Shown here piece after piece: positions 35,910-43,925 of a stretch of 64,000 bases of DNA. The notes below the pieces were generated by a model. It was not told the origin of the DNA. It saw only the letters and a list, made by a program, of their open reading frames with translations, and searched no databases. Numbering within the stretch: position 1 is the stretch's first letter; the number at the start of each line of letters is the position of its first letter. The position numbers and the translations under genes are program-made. The DNA is from Scatosoma sp045643825 (lineage in GTDB: Bacteria > Bacillota > Clostridia > Christensenellales > Borkfalkiaceae), in assembly GCA_045643825.1 (NCBI GenBank), contig JAZRFV010000086.1, positions 62,001 to 126,000 of the forward strand, read 5' to 3'.

Positions 35910-35938
35910 GGGTTGACCGTTTTGGTTGGCCCTTTTTT
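35910..35938 (+). terminator. Terminator of the glycyl-radical operon
   Basis: A 9-bp stem, GGGTTGACC / GGTTGGCCC, with three wobble pairs and a 5-base loop is followed by six T residues. Confidence 0.8.
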
Positions 35939-35974
35939 GTTGAAATAAACGGAAAATATTTTTCGCAAAGGGCT

Positions 35975-36003
35975 TGAAAAGTGTGAAAATATATGGTAAA
36001 ATG
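35975..36003 (+). promoter_or_regulatory. Promoter for the SGNH/esterase/rhamnosidase operon
   Basis: TTGAAA (35975-35980), a 17-base spacer and TAAAAT (35998-36003), 60 bases before the GTG start. Confidence 0.7.
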
Positions 36004-36063
36004 AATGTATGGGCAAATAAAAAAGAACCGCCCGATAAAAAGGATAAAAGTGAGGGAATAATT

Positions 36064-36834
36064 GTGAAAGTTTTAGCAATCGGCAACAGCTTTTCGGATG
36101 ATTCGATGGAGTATTTGTACCCCGTTTTAGAGGCGCTCGGTGTAGAAGATATCTCGCTCGGTAATTTGTTTATTGGTGGCTGTGAAGTGCAACGCCACGT
36201 GAATAATATCGAAACGCTTGCCCCCTTGTACGAATATCGTACGAATACGAACAACGAATGGAAGAGCCGTGTAGAATGTAAAATTACGGACGGCGTTTGC
36301 GAGCAGGCGTGGGAGGTTGTTTCCATGCAACAGGGTAGCCACGACAGCGGTTTAAAGGAAACCTATCAAAACTTGCCTAAATTGATTGCATTTGTTCGTG
36401 AAAAGCTTGGTCAGGGCGTAAAACTCGCTTGGAATATGACCTGGGCATACCAAAAAGACTCCACGCACGAGCGTTTCTGCAATTATCAACACGATCAAGA
36501 GAAGATGTACAACGCCATTTTGGATGCGGTACAATCGTGTGTAATGTCTACGGGTGATTTTGCGATGCTTTTCCCCGTTGGTACGGCCGTACAAAACGCA
36601 CGCACCTCGTATTTGGGGGACACTTTGACTCGTGACGGCTTCCACCTTTCTATTCCTTTCGGTAGATACATGGCCGCTTTGACGTGGGGCAGGGTGCTTA
36701 CAGGCAAACCCTTGGCAGGCATTTCCTACGCGCCAGAAGGTGTTGACGAAAAATTGAAGGCACTTGCGATTGAGTCGGTGGAAAACGCAGTAAAGGCGCC
36801 CTTCCAAGTAACGCAATCTTCCTTTGTGAAATAA
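36064..36834 (+). CDS. DUF4886-type SGNH hydrolase
   Basis: A 256-aa protein. The block I motif AIGNSFSDDSMEYLYP has the catalytic Ser, SMQQGSHDSG lies near the middle, and TRDGFHLS at the C-terminus has the Asp-x-x-His pair; this layout is typical of the DUF4886 branch of SGNH esterases. Starting at the GTG behind GTGAGGG puts the motif right after the first beta-strand (MKVLAIGNSF), as in relatives; the ATG at 35974 overlaps the promoter and is rejected. There is no signal peptide. The likely role is removal of acyl groups from imported oligosaccharides, supported by two further esterases and a rhamnosidase in the operon. Confidence 0.83.
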   Translation: MKVLAIGNSFSDDSMEYLYPVLEALGVEDISLGNLFIGGCEVQRHVNNIETLAPLYEYRTNTNNEWKSRVECKITDGVCEQAWEVVSMQQGSHDSGLKETYQNLPKLIAFVREKLGQGVKLAWNMTWAYQKDSTHERFCNYQHDQEKMYNAILDAVQSCVMSTGDFAMLFPVGTAVQNARTSYLGDTLTRDGFHLSIPFGRYMAALTWGRVLTGKPLAGISYAPEGVDEKLKALAIESVENAVKAPFQVTQSSFVK

Positions 36835-36847
36835 GTAGAGGTTTACT

Positions 36848-37396
36848 ATGAAGAAAGTAACGTTGTTAGGGGATTCTATCCGCTTAATCGGTTATGGTAC
36901 GAAGGTACCCGAATTGCTCGGTGAGGGCTACGAGGTGTTCCAACCCGAGGACAATTGCCGTTTTGTGAAATACACCCTGCGTATGCTGTTTGATTTCAAG
37001 GATCAAATCACGGGTAGCGACGTAATCCATTGGAATTGCGGGCTTTGGGACGTAACCTCGGGCTTGTTTGGCGATGGCGAACCCTTCACCTGCGAAGAAG
37101 AATACGTAGAAAATATGTTGCGTGTGGCAACGTTGCTCAAAAAAATGGGCAAACGTATCATTTTTGCCACGACTACGCCCGTGCATAACGAATATCCCTA
37201 CAATAAAAACGAGGTAATCAAGCGTTACAACGAGGTAATCGTACCCAAGCTGATGGAAATGGGTATTGAAATCAACGATTTGTACACGACGGTTATGCAG
37301 GATTTGTATAAATACGTCGGTGCGGATCAAATCCACCTTTCCGAGGCAGGTATCGAGGTTTGCTCGAAGCAGGTTGCGGATATTATTAAAGGTTAA
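36848..37396 (+). CDS. SGNH/GDSL hydrolase
   Basis: A compact 182-aa SGNH esterase. The catalytic Ser is in LLGDSIRLIG (residues 6-15), the block III Asn in VIHWNCGLWD, and the Asp-His pair in ADQIHLSEAG near the end. The G-L-W-D context resembles sugar acetyl-esterases. It is intracellular and lies 13 bases after the DUF4886 gene. A different acyl position or sugar from its neighbour is plausible. Confidence 0.85.
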   Translation: MKKVTLLGDSIRLIGYGTKVPELLGEGYEVFQPEDNCRFVKYTLRMLFDFKDQITGSDVIHWNCGLWDVTSGLFGDGEPFTCEEEYVENMLRVATLLKKMGKRIIFATTTPVHNEYPYNKNEVIKRYNEVIVPKLMEMGIEINDLYTTVMQDLYKYVGADQIHLSEAGIEVCSKQVADIIKG

Positions 37397-37408
37397 GAGG
37401 AAAATAGA

Positions 37409-38071
37409 ATGGAGATACGTCGTTTTAAGCAGCTCGATTACGTCGTAAGGATGCCCAAAGCCTACGAGGAGGGGAAGGAATACCCTTTGGTGATTTACCT
37501 TCACGGTGCAGGCGGACGAGGTCGGGATACCGAGTTGATTTTCACGCACCCCTTCTTCACGGATACGGCTCCTTGGTTGGAAGGTGCGGTGTCGATTGCT
37601 CCGCAATGCTATGCCGATTCTTGGTTTGATATCTTTGAACAGCTGCAGGAATTTATCGACTACGCACGCGGTTGGTCGTGCGTGGATATCACAAGGGTGT
37701 ACGTTGTCGGTGCGAGTATGGGCGGTTATGCGACTTGGCAAATTGCGATGACTCGTCCAGAATGGTTTGCGGCGATTATCCCCATTTGCGGTGGGGGAAT
37801 GTATTGGAATTGCCACCGCTTAAAGTATATGGGTGTATGGGCATTCCACGGCTCGGCAGATCCGGCGGTGTTTCTTGAGGAAAGTAAAAAGATGGTGGAT
37901 TCCGTCAACGCCAACGGCGGTACGGCGAAACTGACGATTTACGAGGGCGGCGGGCATAATGCTTGGTCAGAAACCTTCCAAACGGAGGCGGTGTGGAAAT
38001 GGCTCCTCACACATACAGCACATTACCAAACCACAAAAAGTGCTTATGACAACGTGGAGAATTTCGGTTGA
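37409..38071 (+). CDS. Alpha/beta hydrolase, PHB-depolymerase/feruloyl-esterase-like
   Basis: A 220-aa protein. YLHGAGGRGRDTE is the oxyanion strand, VVGASMGGYATW the nucleophile elbow, AFHGSADPAV the acid loop and GGGHNAWSE the His. This is the LpqC/esterase-PHB type found as carbohydrate esterases (feruloyl or acetyl). GAGG lies before the ATG. The start is 12 bases after the SGNH gene and the stop is 9 bases before the rhamnosidase, so it belongs to the same operon. There is no signal peptide. Confidence 0.85.
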   Translation: MEIRRFKQLDYVVRMPKAYEEGKEYPLVIYLHGAGGRGRDTELIFTHPFFTDTAPWLEGAVSIAPQCYADSWFDIFEQLQEFIDYARGWSCVDITRVYVVGASMGGYATWQIAMTRPEWFAAIIPICGGGMYWNCHRLKYMGVWAFHGSADPAVFLEESKKMVDSVNANGGTAKLTIYEGGGHNAWSETFQTEAVWKWLLTHTAHYQTTKSAYDNVENFG

Positions 38072-38080
38072 GGTGAAAAG

Positions 38081-39982
38081 ATGTTTCAATCGGCGAAATG
38101 GATTTGGGTGGAAAAGGGCTGTCAGCCTGACACCTATGGCGAATTTTATGATGAATTTTTATGGGAAGAAGGCGAGGTAAATTGCCTTCTTTCTTGCGAT
38201 GGGGACTATACGCTGTATATCAACGGTCAGTATGTTTCCAGCAATCAATATGGCGATTTCGAGTGGTATAAATCCTACGATACCATCGATATCACCCCCT
38301 ATTTAAGGAAGGGTAAAAACGCCTTTGCCGTGTTGGTTTGGCATTTTGGTGTGGATACTCAACGCAGTATAAAGGCGCAGGCAGGCTTGATTTTTGAGGT
38401 AAAATCCAGGGCGGAAACCTTGCTTGCAAGCGGTGAAAATACCCTTGCAAGATACAGCAGGGCATATCAACATGGCGTGCAACGGCTTGTGACAAGACAG
38501 CTTGGCTTTACCTTTTCCTACGATGCCACGAAAGAGGACGATTGGTGTTTGACGGGGCGAGGCTGTGAAAAGGCGGTTATTGTTGAGAAAAATTGCTCTT
38601 TTATTCCACGTCCGATAAAGCGCTTGGAGGTAAATAAACTCGTACCTGGTATGCTCGTAGAGGCAAAAAACAACCGTTACCTGCTCGATTTAGGGCAGGA
38701 GGTCGTTGGTTATCCAAGGCTTGTATTCACCTCACCCGTTGCACAAAAAATCGTTGTGGCATGGGGCGAGGATGTACAAAACGGACGGGTACGCAAGGAA
38801 ATTGAAGGACGTGACTTCAGCTTTGATTATACGGCGAAGGAAGGGGAGAACGATTTTACCCATTATATGTTGCGCCTTGGTTGTCGGTATTTAGAAATCC
38901 AAACGGAGTCACCGATTGAAATCGGGGTAGTGGGGGTGCTTCCACAGGTATATACCGTGAAAGAAAAAATGGTCAAGCTTGCGGATGCGCTTGACCAAAA
39001 AATCTACGATGCGTGCGTCAACACTTTAAAGCTTTGCATGATGGAGCATTACGTGGACACGCCGTGGAGAGAGCAATGCTTGTACGTGTACGATTCTCGC
39101 AATCAGGCGTTATGTGGGTACCATGTCTTTGACAAAGGCAATGCAGAGTACGTAAGGGCGAACTTGAAACTTATCGCAAAGGACCGCCGTGAGGATGGTT
39201 TGTTGGCGATATGTTACCCCTGCGGTATCGATTTGACCATACCGTCCTTTTCGCTCTATTATTTTATGCAGGTGAAGGAGTACTTGCAATATACAGGGGA
39301 CGTTTCCTTTGTGGAGGAAGTGTACGATAAACTGATTTCCGTATTGAACGTCTTTATCAGAAACCGTAAGGATAGTTTGGTGTTGCGGTTTGAGGGTGCA
39401 AACCATTGGAACTTTTACGATTGGTCGCCAAATTTGGACGGTGCAATCTATGTTTCGCAGGGGGCCGTGCCCGATTTGATGATCAATTTGCTCTTTATCC
39501 TTGCGCTTGACAATTTAAAGTGGATTGACGAAAAACTTGGCAAGGCGTTCTTGTATGAAGGCTTGCTGGAGGAGTGTAAACAAGCGGTGCGAAACACCTT
39601 CTTTCAGGAAAAGGACGGTTTGTTTGCAATGTCGGTGGACGGAACGGATTATACCGTTTTAGGCAATGCCTTGGCGGTGCTTTCTGGTGTCGCAACTCCA
39701 TTGGAAAGCGCATATATTTGCAAAAAAATCGTCGAGGGCGCTTTAAGTGATTGCTCGTTGAGTATGAAGATTTTTAAATACGAAGCGTTGCTAAAAACGG
39801 ATAAAGAGGCATACCAGGTATGGGTTCACGAGGAAATCCGTCGGGAATATGGTAAAATGGTGGAAACAGGAAACACCGTTTGGGAAACGATCGACGGGGC
39901 GAGTGCGTTTGGTAACGCGGGCAGCCTTTGTCATGGTTGGAGCGCCATCCCCATTTACTTCTATACAAAATACGATATGTGA
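38081..39982 (+). CDS. GH78-like alpha-L-rhamnosidase
   Basis: A 633-aa protein without a signal peptide. Residues 1-150 include beta-sandwich parts (SAKWIWVEKGCQPDTYGEFY and CDGDYTLYINGQYVSSNQYG) typical of the N-terminal domains of GH78. The (alpha/alpha)6 catalytic domain begins near residue 310. Its signature VDTPWREQCLYVYDSRNQ (about 325-342) corresponds to the D-x-P-x-R-E...D motif that places the general acid. WETIDGASAFGNAGSLCHGW near the C-terminus contains the likely base Glu and the His-Gly-Trp typical of the family. It removes terminal alpha-L-rhamnose from glycosides or rhamnogalacturonan pieces. It closes the operon and is followed by a strong bidirectional terminator. Confidence 0.85.
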   Translation: MFQSAKWIWVEKGCQPDTYGEFYDEFLWEEGEVNCLLSCDGDYTLYINGQYVSSNQYGDFEWYKSYDTIDITPYLRKGKNAFAVLVWHFGVDTQRSIKAQAGLIFEVKSRAETLLASGENTLARYSRAYQHGVQRLVTRQLGFTFSYDATKEDDWCLTGRGCEKAVIVEKNCSFIPRPIKRLEVNKLVPGMLVEAKNNRYLLDLGQEVVGYPRLVFTSPVAQKIVVAWGEDVQNGRVRKEIEGRDFSFDYTAKEGENDFTHYMLRLGCRYLEIQTESPIEIGVVGVLPQVYTVKEKMVKLADALDQKIYDACVNTLKLCMMEHYVDTPWREQCLYVYDSRNQALCGYHVFDKGNAEYVRANLKLIAKDRREDGLLAICYPCGIDLTIPSFSLYYFMQVKEYLQYTGDVSFVEEVYDKLISVLNVFIRNRKDSLVLRFEGANHWNFYDWSPNLDGAIYVSQGAVPDLMINLLFILALDNLKWIDEKLGKAFLYEGLLEECKQAVRNTFFQEKDGLFAMSVDGTDYTVLGNALAVLSGVATPLESAYICKKIVEGALSDCSLSMKIFKYEALLKTDKEAYQVWVHEEIRREYGKMVETGNTVWETIDGASAFGNAGSLCHGWSAIPIYFYTKYDM

Positions 39983-39988
39983 TAAAAC

Positions 39989-40014
39989 AACGGACAGCCG
40001 TGTGGCTGTCCGTT
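39989..40014. terminator. Bidirectional terminator between rhamnosidase and AraC regulator
   Basis: A perfect 11-bp stem, AACGGACAGCC / GGCTGTCCGTT, with GTGT loop is followed by TTTTTT on the plus side, with A-rich sequence on the other. The genes converge here. Confidence 0.93.
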
Positions 40015-40019
40015 TTTTC

Positions 40020-40889
40020 TTATTTTTCTTCTTTCTTTTGGAAATTGGAGGGGGACTCGTTAAAGTAATTTTTGTATGCACGTGAAAAGGCGTGGATGGA
40101 GGAATATTGCAATTTATCGCTGACCTCGGTGACGCTTTCGCCTGCCTGTAACATCTTTAACGCCGTTTCCATCTTTTTGCTAATAAAATAGGTGTTTAAG
40201 GTAATCCCCATTTGTGCATGGAAATTCTTTGAAAGGTTGTTTACGTTGTAGAAAAATACGTCTTCCAAATCGCTGATTTTCTTTATCTTTAAGATATTTT
40301 TATCGATATAGGTAATGATATCGTGGGTTAAAATTGCGGCGTCCGTCGGGGCGGTTTGCGGCGCGCTTTTTGTCTTTTTCGAGATCTTGCGAGAACATTC
40401 AATCAAGATTTGTTCCAGTAATAGCGCAATCGAGCGTTCGGAATAGACGTCCTCGTCGCGAAGCTCCTGCAAGATACTTAAACAAAGTGGGTGCAGGTTC
40501 TCAATGTGATAATTTCGATTTCCCGACGCTTGGCAGGTTTGCGTGATGTAATTAATCAGCGTATTGCCTTGCGTTTTTTGTTTGGCATAAAATGCCAAAA
40601 AGATAAAACGGAGTGGATCTTGTTCATCGGAAATAATCTTATGCGTTTCGTTGGGAAAAGAGAAAAAACAATCGTTTTTGCCGATTTCGGTAGGGCTATC
40701 GTTGGTATAGGAAATACCCTTTCCGCTAACCACGTAGGTGATTTCAAAATAGTTTTGTTGGTGAAGCGGGATGATGGTATCCTTTGCGCAAAGAGATTCG
40801 CCTGCTTGAATTAAAAAATAATTTCTACAACGCTTCGGGTTTAAGACGAAAAGATTGTTGTAGGAAATTCGATATCTGTTTTTAATCAT
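40020..40889 (-). CDS. AraC family transcriptional regulator
   Basis: A 289-aa protein. The N-terminal cupin-like sensing domain is seen at QQNYFEITYVVSGKGISYTN and DCFFSFPNETHKI. A linker rich in Lys/Pro near residue 190 leads to the C-terminal double helix-turn-helix (about 190-285) with ITLNTYFISKKMETALKMLQ, SVTEVSDKLQYSSIHAFSRA and YKNYFNESPSNFQ, the AraC signature. The start is the ATG at 40889 with GGAG upstream on the minus strand. It is transcribed away from the nagA operon and probably controls it in response to a sugar bound in the cupin domain. Confidence 0.9.
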   Translation of the reverse strand: MIKNRYRISYNNLFVLNPKRCRNYFLIQAGESLCAKDTIIPLHQQNYFEITYVVSGKGISYTNDSPTEIGKNDCFFSFPNETHKIISDEQDPLRFIFLAFYAKQKTQGNTLINYITQTCQASGNRNYHIENLHPLCLSILQELRDEDVYSERSIALLLEQILIECSRKISKKTKSAPQTAPTDAAILTHDIITYIDKNILKIKKISDLEDVFFYNVNNLSKNFHAQMGITLNTYFISKKMETALKMLQAGESVTEVSDKLQYSSIHAFSRAYKNYFNESPSNFQKKEEK

Positions 40890-40920
40890 AATAAGCTCCG
40901 TATCGTTTCGTTGCGAGAAA

Positions 40921-40949
40921 ATTATAGCATAAAAGATCGGGTTTGACAA
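40921..40949 (-). promoter_or_regulatory. Promoter of the AraC gene
   Basis: On the minus strand, TTGTCA (complement 40944-40949), a 17-base spacer and an extended -10, TGCTATAAT (TATAAT complement 40921-40926). Confidence 0.75.
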
Positions 40950-41024
40950 TTATTTTCTTACAGAAAGCAGAAAATGTTAAATTATTTATTGTCTTATAAT
41001 AAATACACGGGGTATATGCTATGG

Positions 41025-41030
41025 TATAAT
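41025..41030 (+). promoter_or_regulatory. Possible -10 element of the 13-gene operon
   Basis: A perfect TATAAT about 34 bases before the nagA start codon, preceded by TATGG. No good -35 hexamer lies at the right distance, which suits a promoter that needs the divergent AraC activator. A second TATAAT occurs about 30 bases upstream in TTGTCTTATAAT. Confidence 0.4.
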
Positions 41031-41063
41031 AAAATCGAGAAAAAATGAGGATGGTGGCGTAGT

Positions 41064-42230
41064 ATGCTCATTAGAAACGCATCGGTAATCTTAAAGGACG
41101 AAATTGTCAAGACGGACGTCCTTGTAAAAGATGGTAGAATTTTGGAAATCGGGGATGGTTTAACCGACGACGAGGTGTTGGATTTAGAGGGGAAATATCT
41201 TGCCCCCGGCTTTGTAGATATTCACAACCACGGCGGTTATGCATACGATTATATGGACAACACCGTTGAGGCGTTTGAACAGATCTTGCGTTTTCACAGC
41301 GACAACGGCATTACCTCGGCGGTAGCCTCTACGGTAACTGCACCGGTAGAAACGATCCAAAAGACTTTGGAGGTTGCCCGTGTGGTTGCAGGGAAGAAGG
41401 GAGACCGTGCAAAGCTTTTGGGTGTGCATTTGGAAGGCCCGTATTTATCCTTTCAAAATAAGGGCGCGCACGCGCCTGCATTTTTACGCGTTCCTGCGGA
41501 AGACGATTACGGGTATATCCTCGAAAATGCGGATATCATTCGTCAAATTACCATTTCGCCCGAGCTTGACGGCTGTGTAGAGCTGACGAAAAAGCTTGTG
41601 GAAAAGGGTATCGTGGTATCGATGGGGCACGACAATGCAATCCTGCCGGAATTTTTACCCGTTGTAGAAGCGGGGGCAACCAATCTTACCCATCTTTTTT
41701 GTGCGATGAGTATGGTCGTTATGCGCAACAACAAACGCTACGTGGGGCTTCGCGAATACGGTTTGATTGACGACAATTTAACCGCCGAAATCATTGCTGA
41801 CAACCACCACATTACGCCCGAGCTTTTTAAGATGATTTATAGATGTAAGGGCGCGGACGGGATTTGTTTGATTTCCGATTGCCTGCGCGCGGGCGGTATG
41901 AAGGCCGATGGAACGTTGTACAGCTTGGGCAAGAAAGACGATCCCACCTCACAACAGTTTAAGGTTGCGGACGGCGTAGCTGTTTTGGCGGACGGAAAAA
42001 CCTATGCAGGCAGTATCCAACCCATTTCGCAAATGTTGAGAAACGTGGTGTTCGACGCAGGCGTTCCTCTTGTGGAGGCGGTGAAGATGGTCAGCTCCAC
42101 CCCTGCAAAAATTGTAAAAGCGGACAAAGATATCGGTTCGATTGAGGTTGGAAAATATGCCGACTTCTGCGTGCTGAACGAAGATTTAACGGTGGCACAA
42201 ACCATCATTGAAGGAAAAATAATCAAATAA
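41064..42230 (+). CDS. nagA: N-acetylglucosamine-6-phosphate deacetylase
   Basis: A 388-aa amidohydrolase. VDIHNHGGYAYDYMDN carries the H-x-H of the first metal site, LLGVHLEGPYLSFQNKGAH the catalytic-metal Glu, TNLTHLFCAMS the His of the substrate pocket, IADNHHITPELF a further His, and LISDCLRAGGM the catalytic Asp. NagA removes acetate from GlcNAc-6-phosphate in the cytoplasm. The usual HLFNAM reads HLFCAM, so substrates with other substituents are possible. It is the first gene of a 13-gene plus-strand run to 54849, with gaps of 51 bases or less and several overlaps. Confidence 0.9.
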   Translation: MLIRNASVILKDEIVKTDVLVKDGRILEIGDGLTDDEVLDLEGKYLAPGFVDIHNHGGYAYDYMDNTVEAFEQILRFHSDNGITSAVASTVTAPVETIQKTLEVARVVAGKKGDRAKLLGVHLEGPYLSFQNKGAHAPAFLRVPAEDDYGYILENADIIRQITISPELDGCVELTKKLVEKGIVVSMGHDNAILPEFLPVVEAGATNLTHLFCAMSMVVMRNNKRYVGLREYGLIDDNLTAEIIADNHHITPELFKMIYRCKGADGICLISDCLRAGGMKADGTLYSLGKKDDPTSQQFKVADGVAVLADGKTYAGSIQPISQMLRNVVFDAGVPLVEAVKMVSSTPAKIVKADKDIGSIEVGKYADFCVLNEDLTVAQTIIEGKIIK

Positions 42231-42243
42231 TCGAGGTGAAATT

Positions 42244-43071
42244 ATGAACAATACCTATTACTGCTCTTCCGAAGAATTTATTAAAAATAGTAAAATCCCT
42301 GTAAGAGTGATGAAAACGGAGCCTGAAATGTACGAAGAAATTGCAGAGTTGATGGCGTCCGCAATTGAAGAAAATAACGCAAAAGGGGAAAAGACGGTGA
42401 TTATTTGTCCCGTAGGTCCTATTGCGCAATATCCCATCCTTGCAAACAAGGTCAACGAAAGAAATATCAGCCTGAAAAACAGCTGGTTTATCAATATGGA
42501 CGAATATTTGGTAGGGGACGACGAAACCATTCCTTACGAAAATCCGTTGAGTTTCAAGGCAACGATGGATAGAGTGTTCTATTCGCAGGTAAAGGAAGAA
42601 CTTTTGATGCCCGAAACGCAGCGCTTGTTCCCCGAACCTAAAAAGGAAGCGGAAATCGACGGGCTGTTTGAAAAGCTCGGCAAGGTGGATTTGTGCTTGA
42701 CGGGGGTTGGTATCAACGGTCATATTGCGTTTAACGAGCCTGCGAAGGAAACGGATGCAATTACCGATGAAGAATATAAAAACTGTGGTACGAGATGCGC
42801 GGATATCGCCACGGAAACGGTGGTAAACAACGGCGCAAACAAGCTTCGCGGCGCGCTCGACATTTTCCCCAGACGCTGCATTACCCTCGGCATGAAGCAG
42901 CTTTTGAAGGCGAAGGTATTGAAGGTATATTTGTACTGCAACTGGCAATGGGGGATTATGCGTAAGATGGCGCTTGAAGAAGAATCCCGCTTTATGCCCG
43001 TATCCTTCTTGCAATCGCATCCCAACGCCGAAATGGTCGTAACGGAAAGCTTGTACGAATTTAATTTATAA
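42244..43071 (+). CDS. Divergent glucosamine-6-phosphate deaminase (NagB)-like sugar-phosphate isomerase
   Basis: A 275-aa protein of the NagB/6-phosphogluconolactonase fold. FINMDEYLVGDD and LTGVGINGHIAFNEP, with the catalytic Asp/His block, are well conserved. The N-terminal phosphate loop G-G-S-T-P of true NagB is replaced by ICPVGPIAQYP. The C-terminal G-x-x-K-A region reads CNWQWGIMRKM. It therefore probably isomerises or deaminates a related amino- or keto-sugar, perhaps without the normal phosphate grip. It lies 13 bases after nagA, with GAGGTG as ribosome site. Calling it plain NagB would overstate what is seen. Confidence 0.75.
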   Translation: MNNTYYCSSEEFIKNSKIPVRVMKTEPEMYEEIAELMASAIEENNAKGEKTVIICPVGPIAQYPILANKVNERNISLKNSWFINMDEYLVGDDETIPYENPLSFKATMDRVFYSQVKEELLMPETQRLFPEPKKEAEIDGLFEKLGKVDLCLTGVGINGHIAFNEPAKETDAITDEEYKNCGTRCADIATETVVNNGANKLRGALDIFPRRCITLGMKQLLKAKVLKVYLYCNWQWGIMRKMALEEESRFMPVSFLQSHPNAEMVVTESLYEFNL

Positions 43072-43081
43072 GGAGTAAAGT

Positions 43082-43909
43082 ATGAAGTTTGGAACGCTGG
43101 TGCGCTTGAAGCACGCAGACGGCGCGGTTGCCGCTTTTGAAAAGGTAAAAGCGATGCAGCTGGAAAGCTGTCAGCTTGTTTACAAGCCGGAAACTTATAC
43201 TGTGGAAAGTGCAAAACAAATTAAGGAAGCCGCTGAAAAGTGTGGGATTGAAATTTCCGCGTTTTTCGCAGGATTTTACGATGATTATACGGGCTGGGAG
43301 CTTAAATACGATTTCCGTAACGCAGGCTTGAACAGCGTCGCTTTTGGTGCGGAGCGCTTAAAATATCTCTTGGGGGCATTGCCTTTCTTGCAAGAGCTTG
43401 GCGTATCGGATATGATTATTCATGCGGGCTTTGTTCCCAACGATCCGTTCGCGCCCGAATATGCCGAGATGCTTTGCAGGGTGAAATTGCTTGCGGATCG
43501 CGCAAAAAAATACGGGGTAAATATTCTGTTTGAAACGGGTGGCGAAAGCCCGATCACCTTGCTCCGCTTAATTCAAGAGGTAAACACGGGCAACTTGTTC
43601 GTAAACCTTGACACGGGCAACTTGATTATGTACGGCTACGGCAATCCGTGCGAGGCGGTGATGACGCTGGGGCAATACGTGCGCAACGTACATGCAAAGG
43701 ACGGCGTACCGCCTACGGATCCTTATAAAATCGGTGCGGAAAAAGCACTTGGCGAAGGCGTGGTAGATTTTAAGAAGGTATTCACCTTATTGAAAGGCTG
43801 CGGATATGATCGTTTTATTACGATTGAACGTGAAATTGAGGGCGAAGAACAAAAACGCGATATCGAGCGCGGCTTTGCCTACTTAAAAGAAATCTTAAAA
43901 AATATATAA
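43082..43909 (+). CDS. Sugar phosphate isomerase/epimerase-family TIM barrel
   Basis: A 275-aa xylose-isomerase-like barrel (IolE/IolH/IolI superfamily). The likely metal ligands are Glu in ILFETGGESP, Asp in FVNLDTGNLI, His in VRNVHAKDGVP and Glu in ITIEREIEGE. Members isomerise, epimerise or dehydrate ketoses and keto-inositols. Some work with Gfo/Idh/MocA dehydrogenases to break glycosidic bonds after oxidation at carbon 3. The three Gfo/Idh/MocA genes that follow make such a partnership attractive. AAGGAG precedes the ATG. Confidence 0.88.
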   Translation: MKFGTLVRLKHADGAVAAFEKVKAMQLESCQLVYKPETYTVESAKQIKEAAEKCGIEISAFFAGFYDDYTGWELKYDFRNAGLNSVAFGAERLKYLLGALPFLQELGVSDMIIHAGFVPNDPFAPEYAEMLCRVKLLADRAKKYGVNILFETGGESPITLLRLIQEVNTGNLFVNLDTGNLIMYGYGNPCEAVMTLGQYVRNVHAKDGVPPTDPYKIGAEKALGEGVVDFKKVFTLLKGCGYDRFITIEREIEGEEQKRDIERGFAYLKEILKNI

Positions 43910-43925
43910 TTGAAGGAGTTAAATC

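Noticed and set aside
40990..41000. Second promoter TATAAT in front of nagA
   Set aside because: A TATAAT is visible, but no -35 hexamer fits at 16-18 bases. It may be chance in an A/T-rich divergent region.
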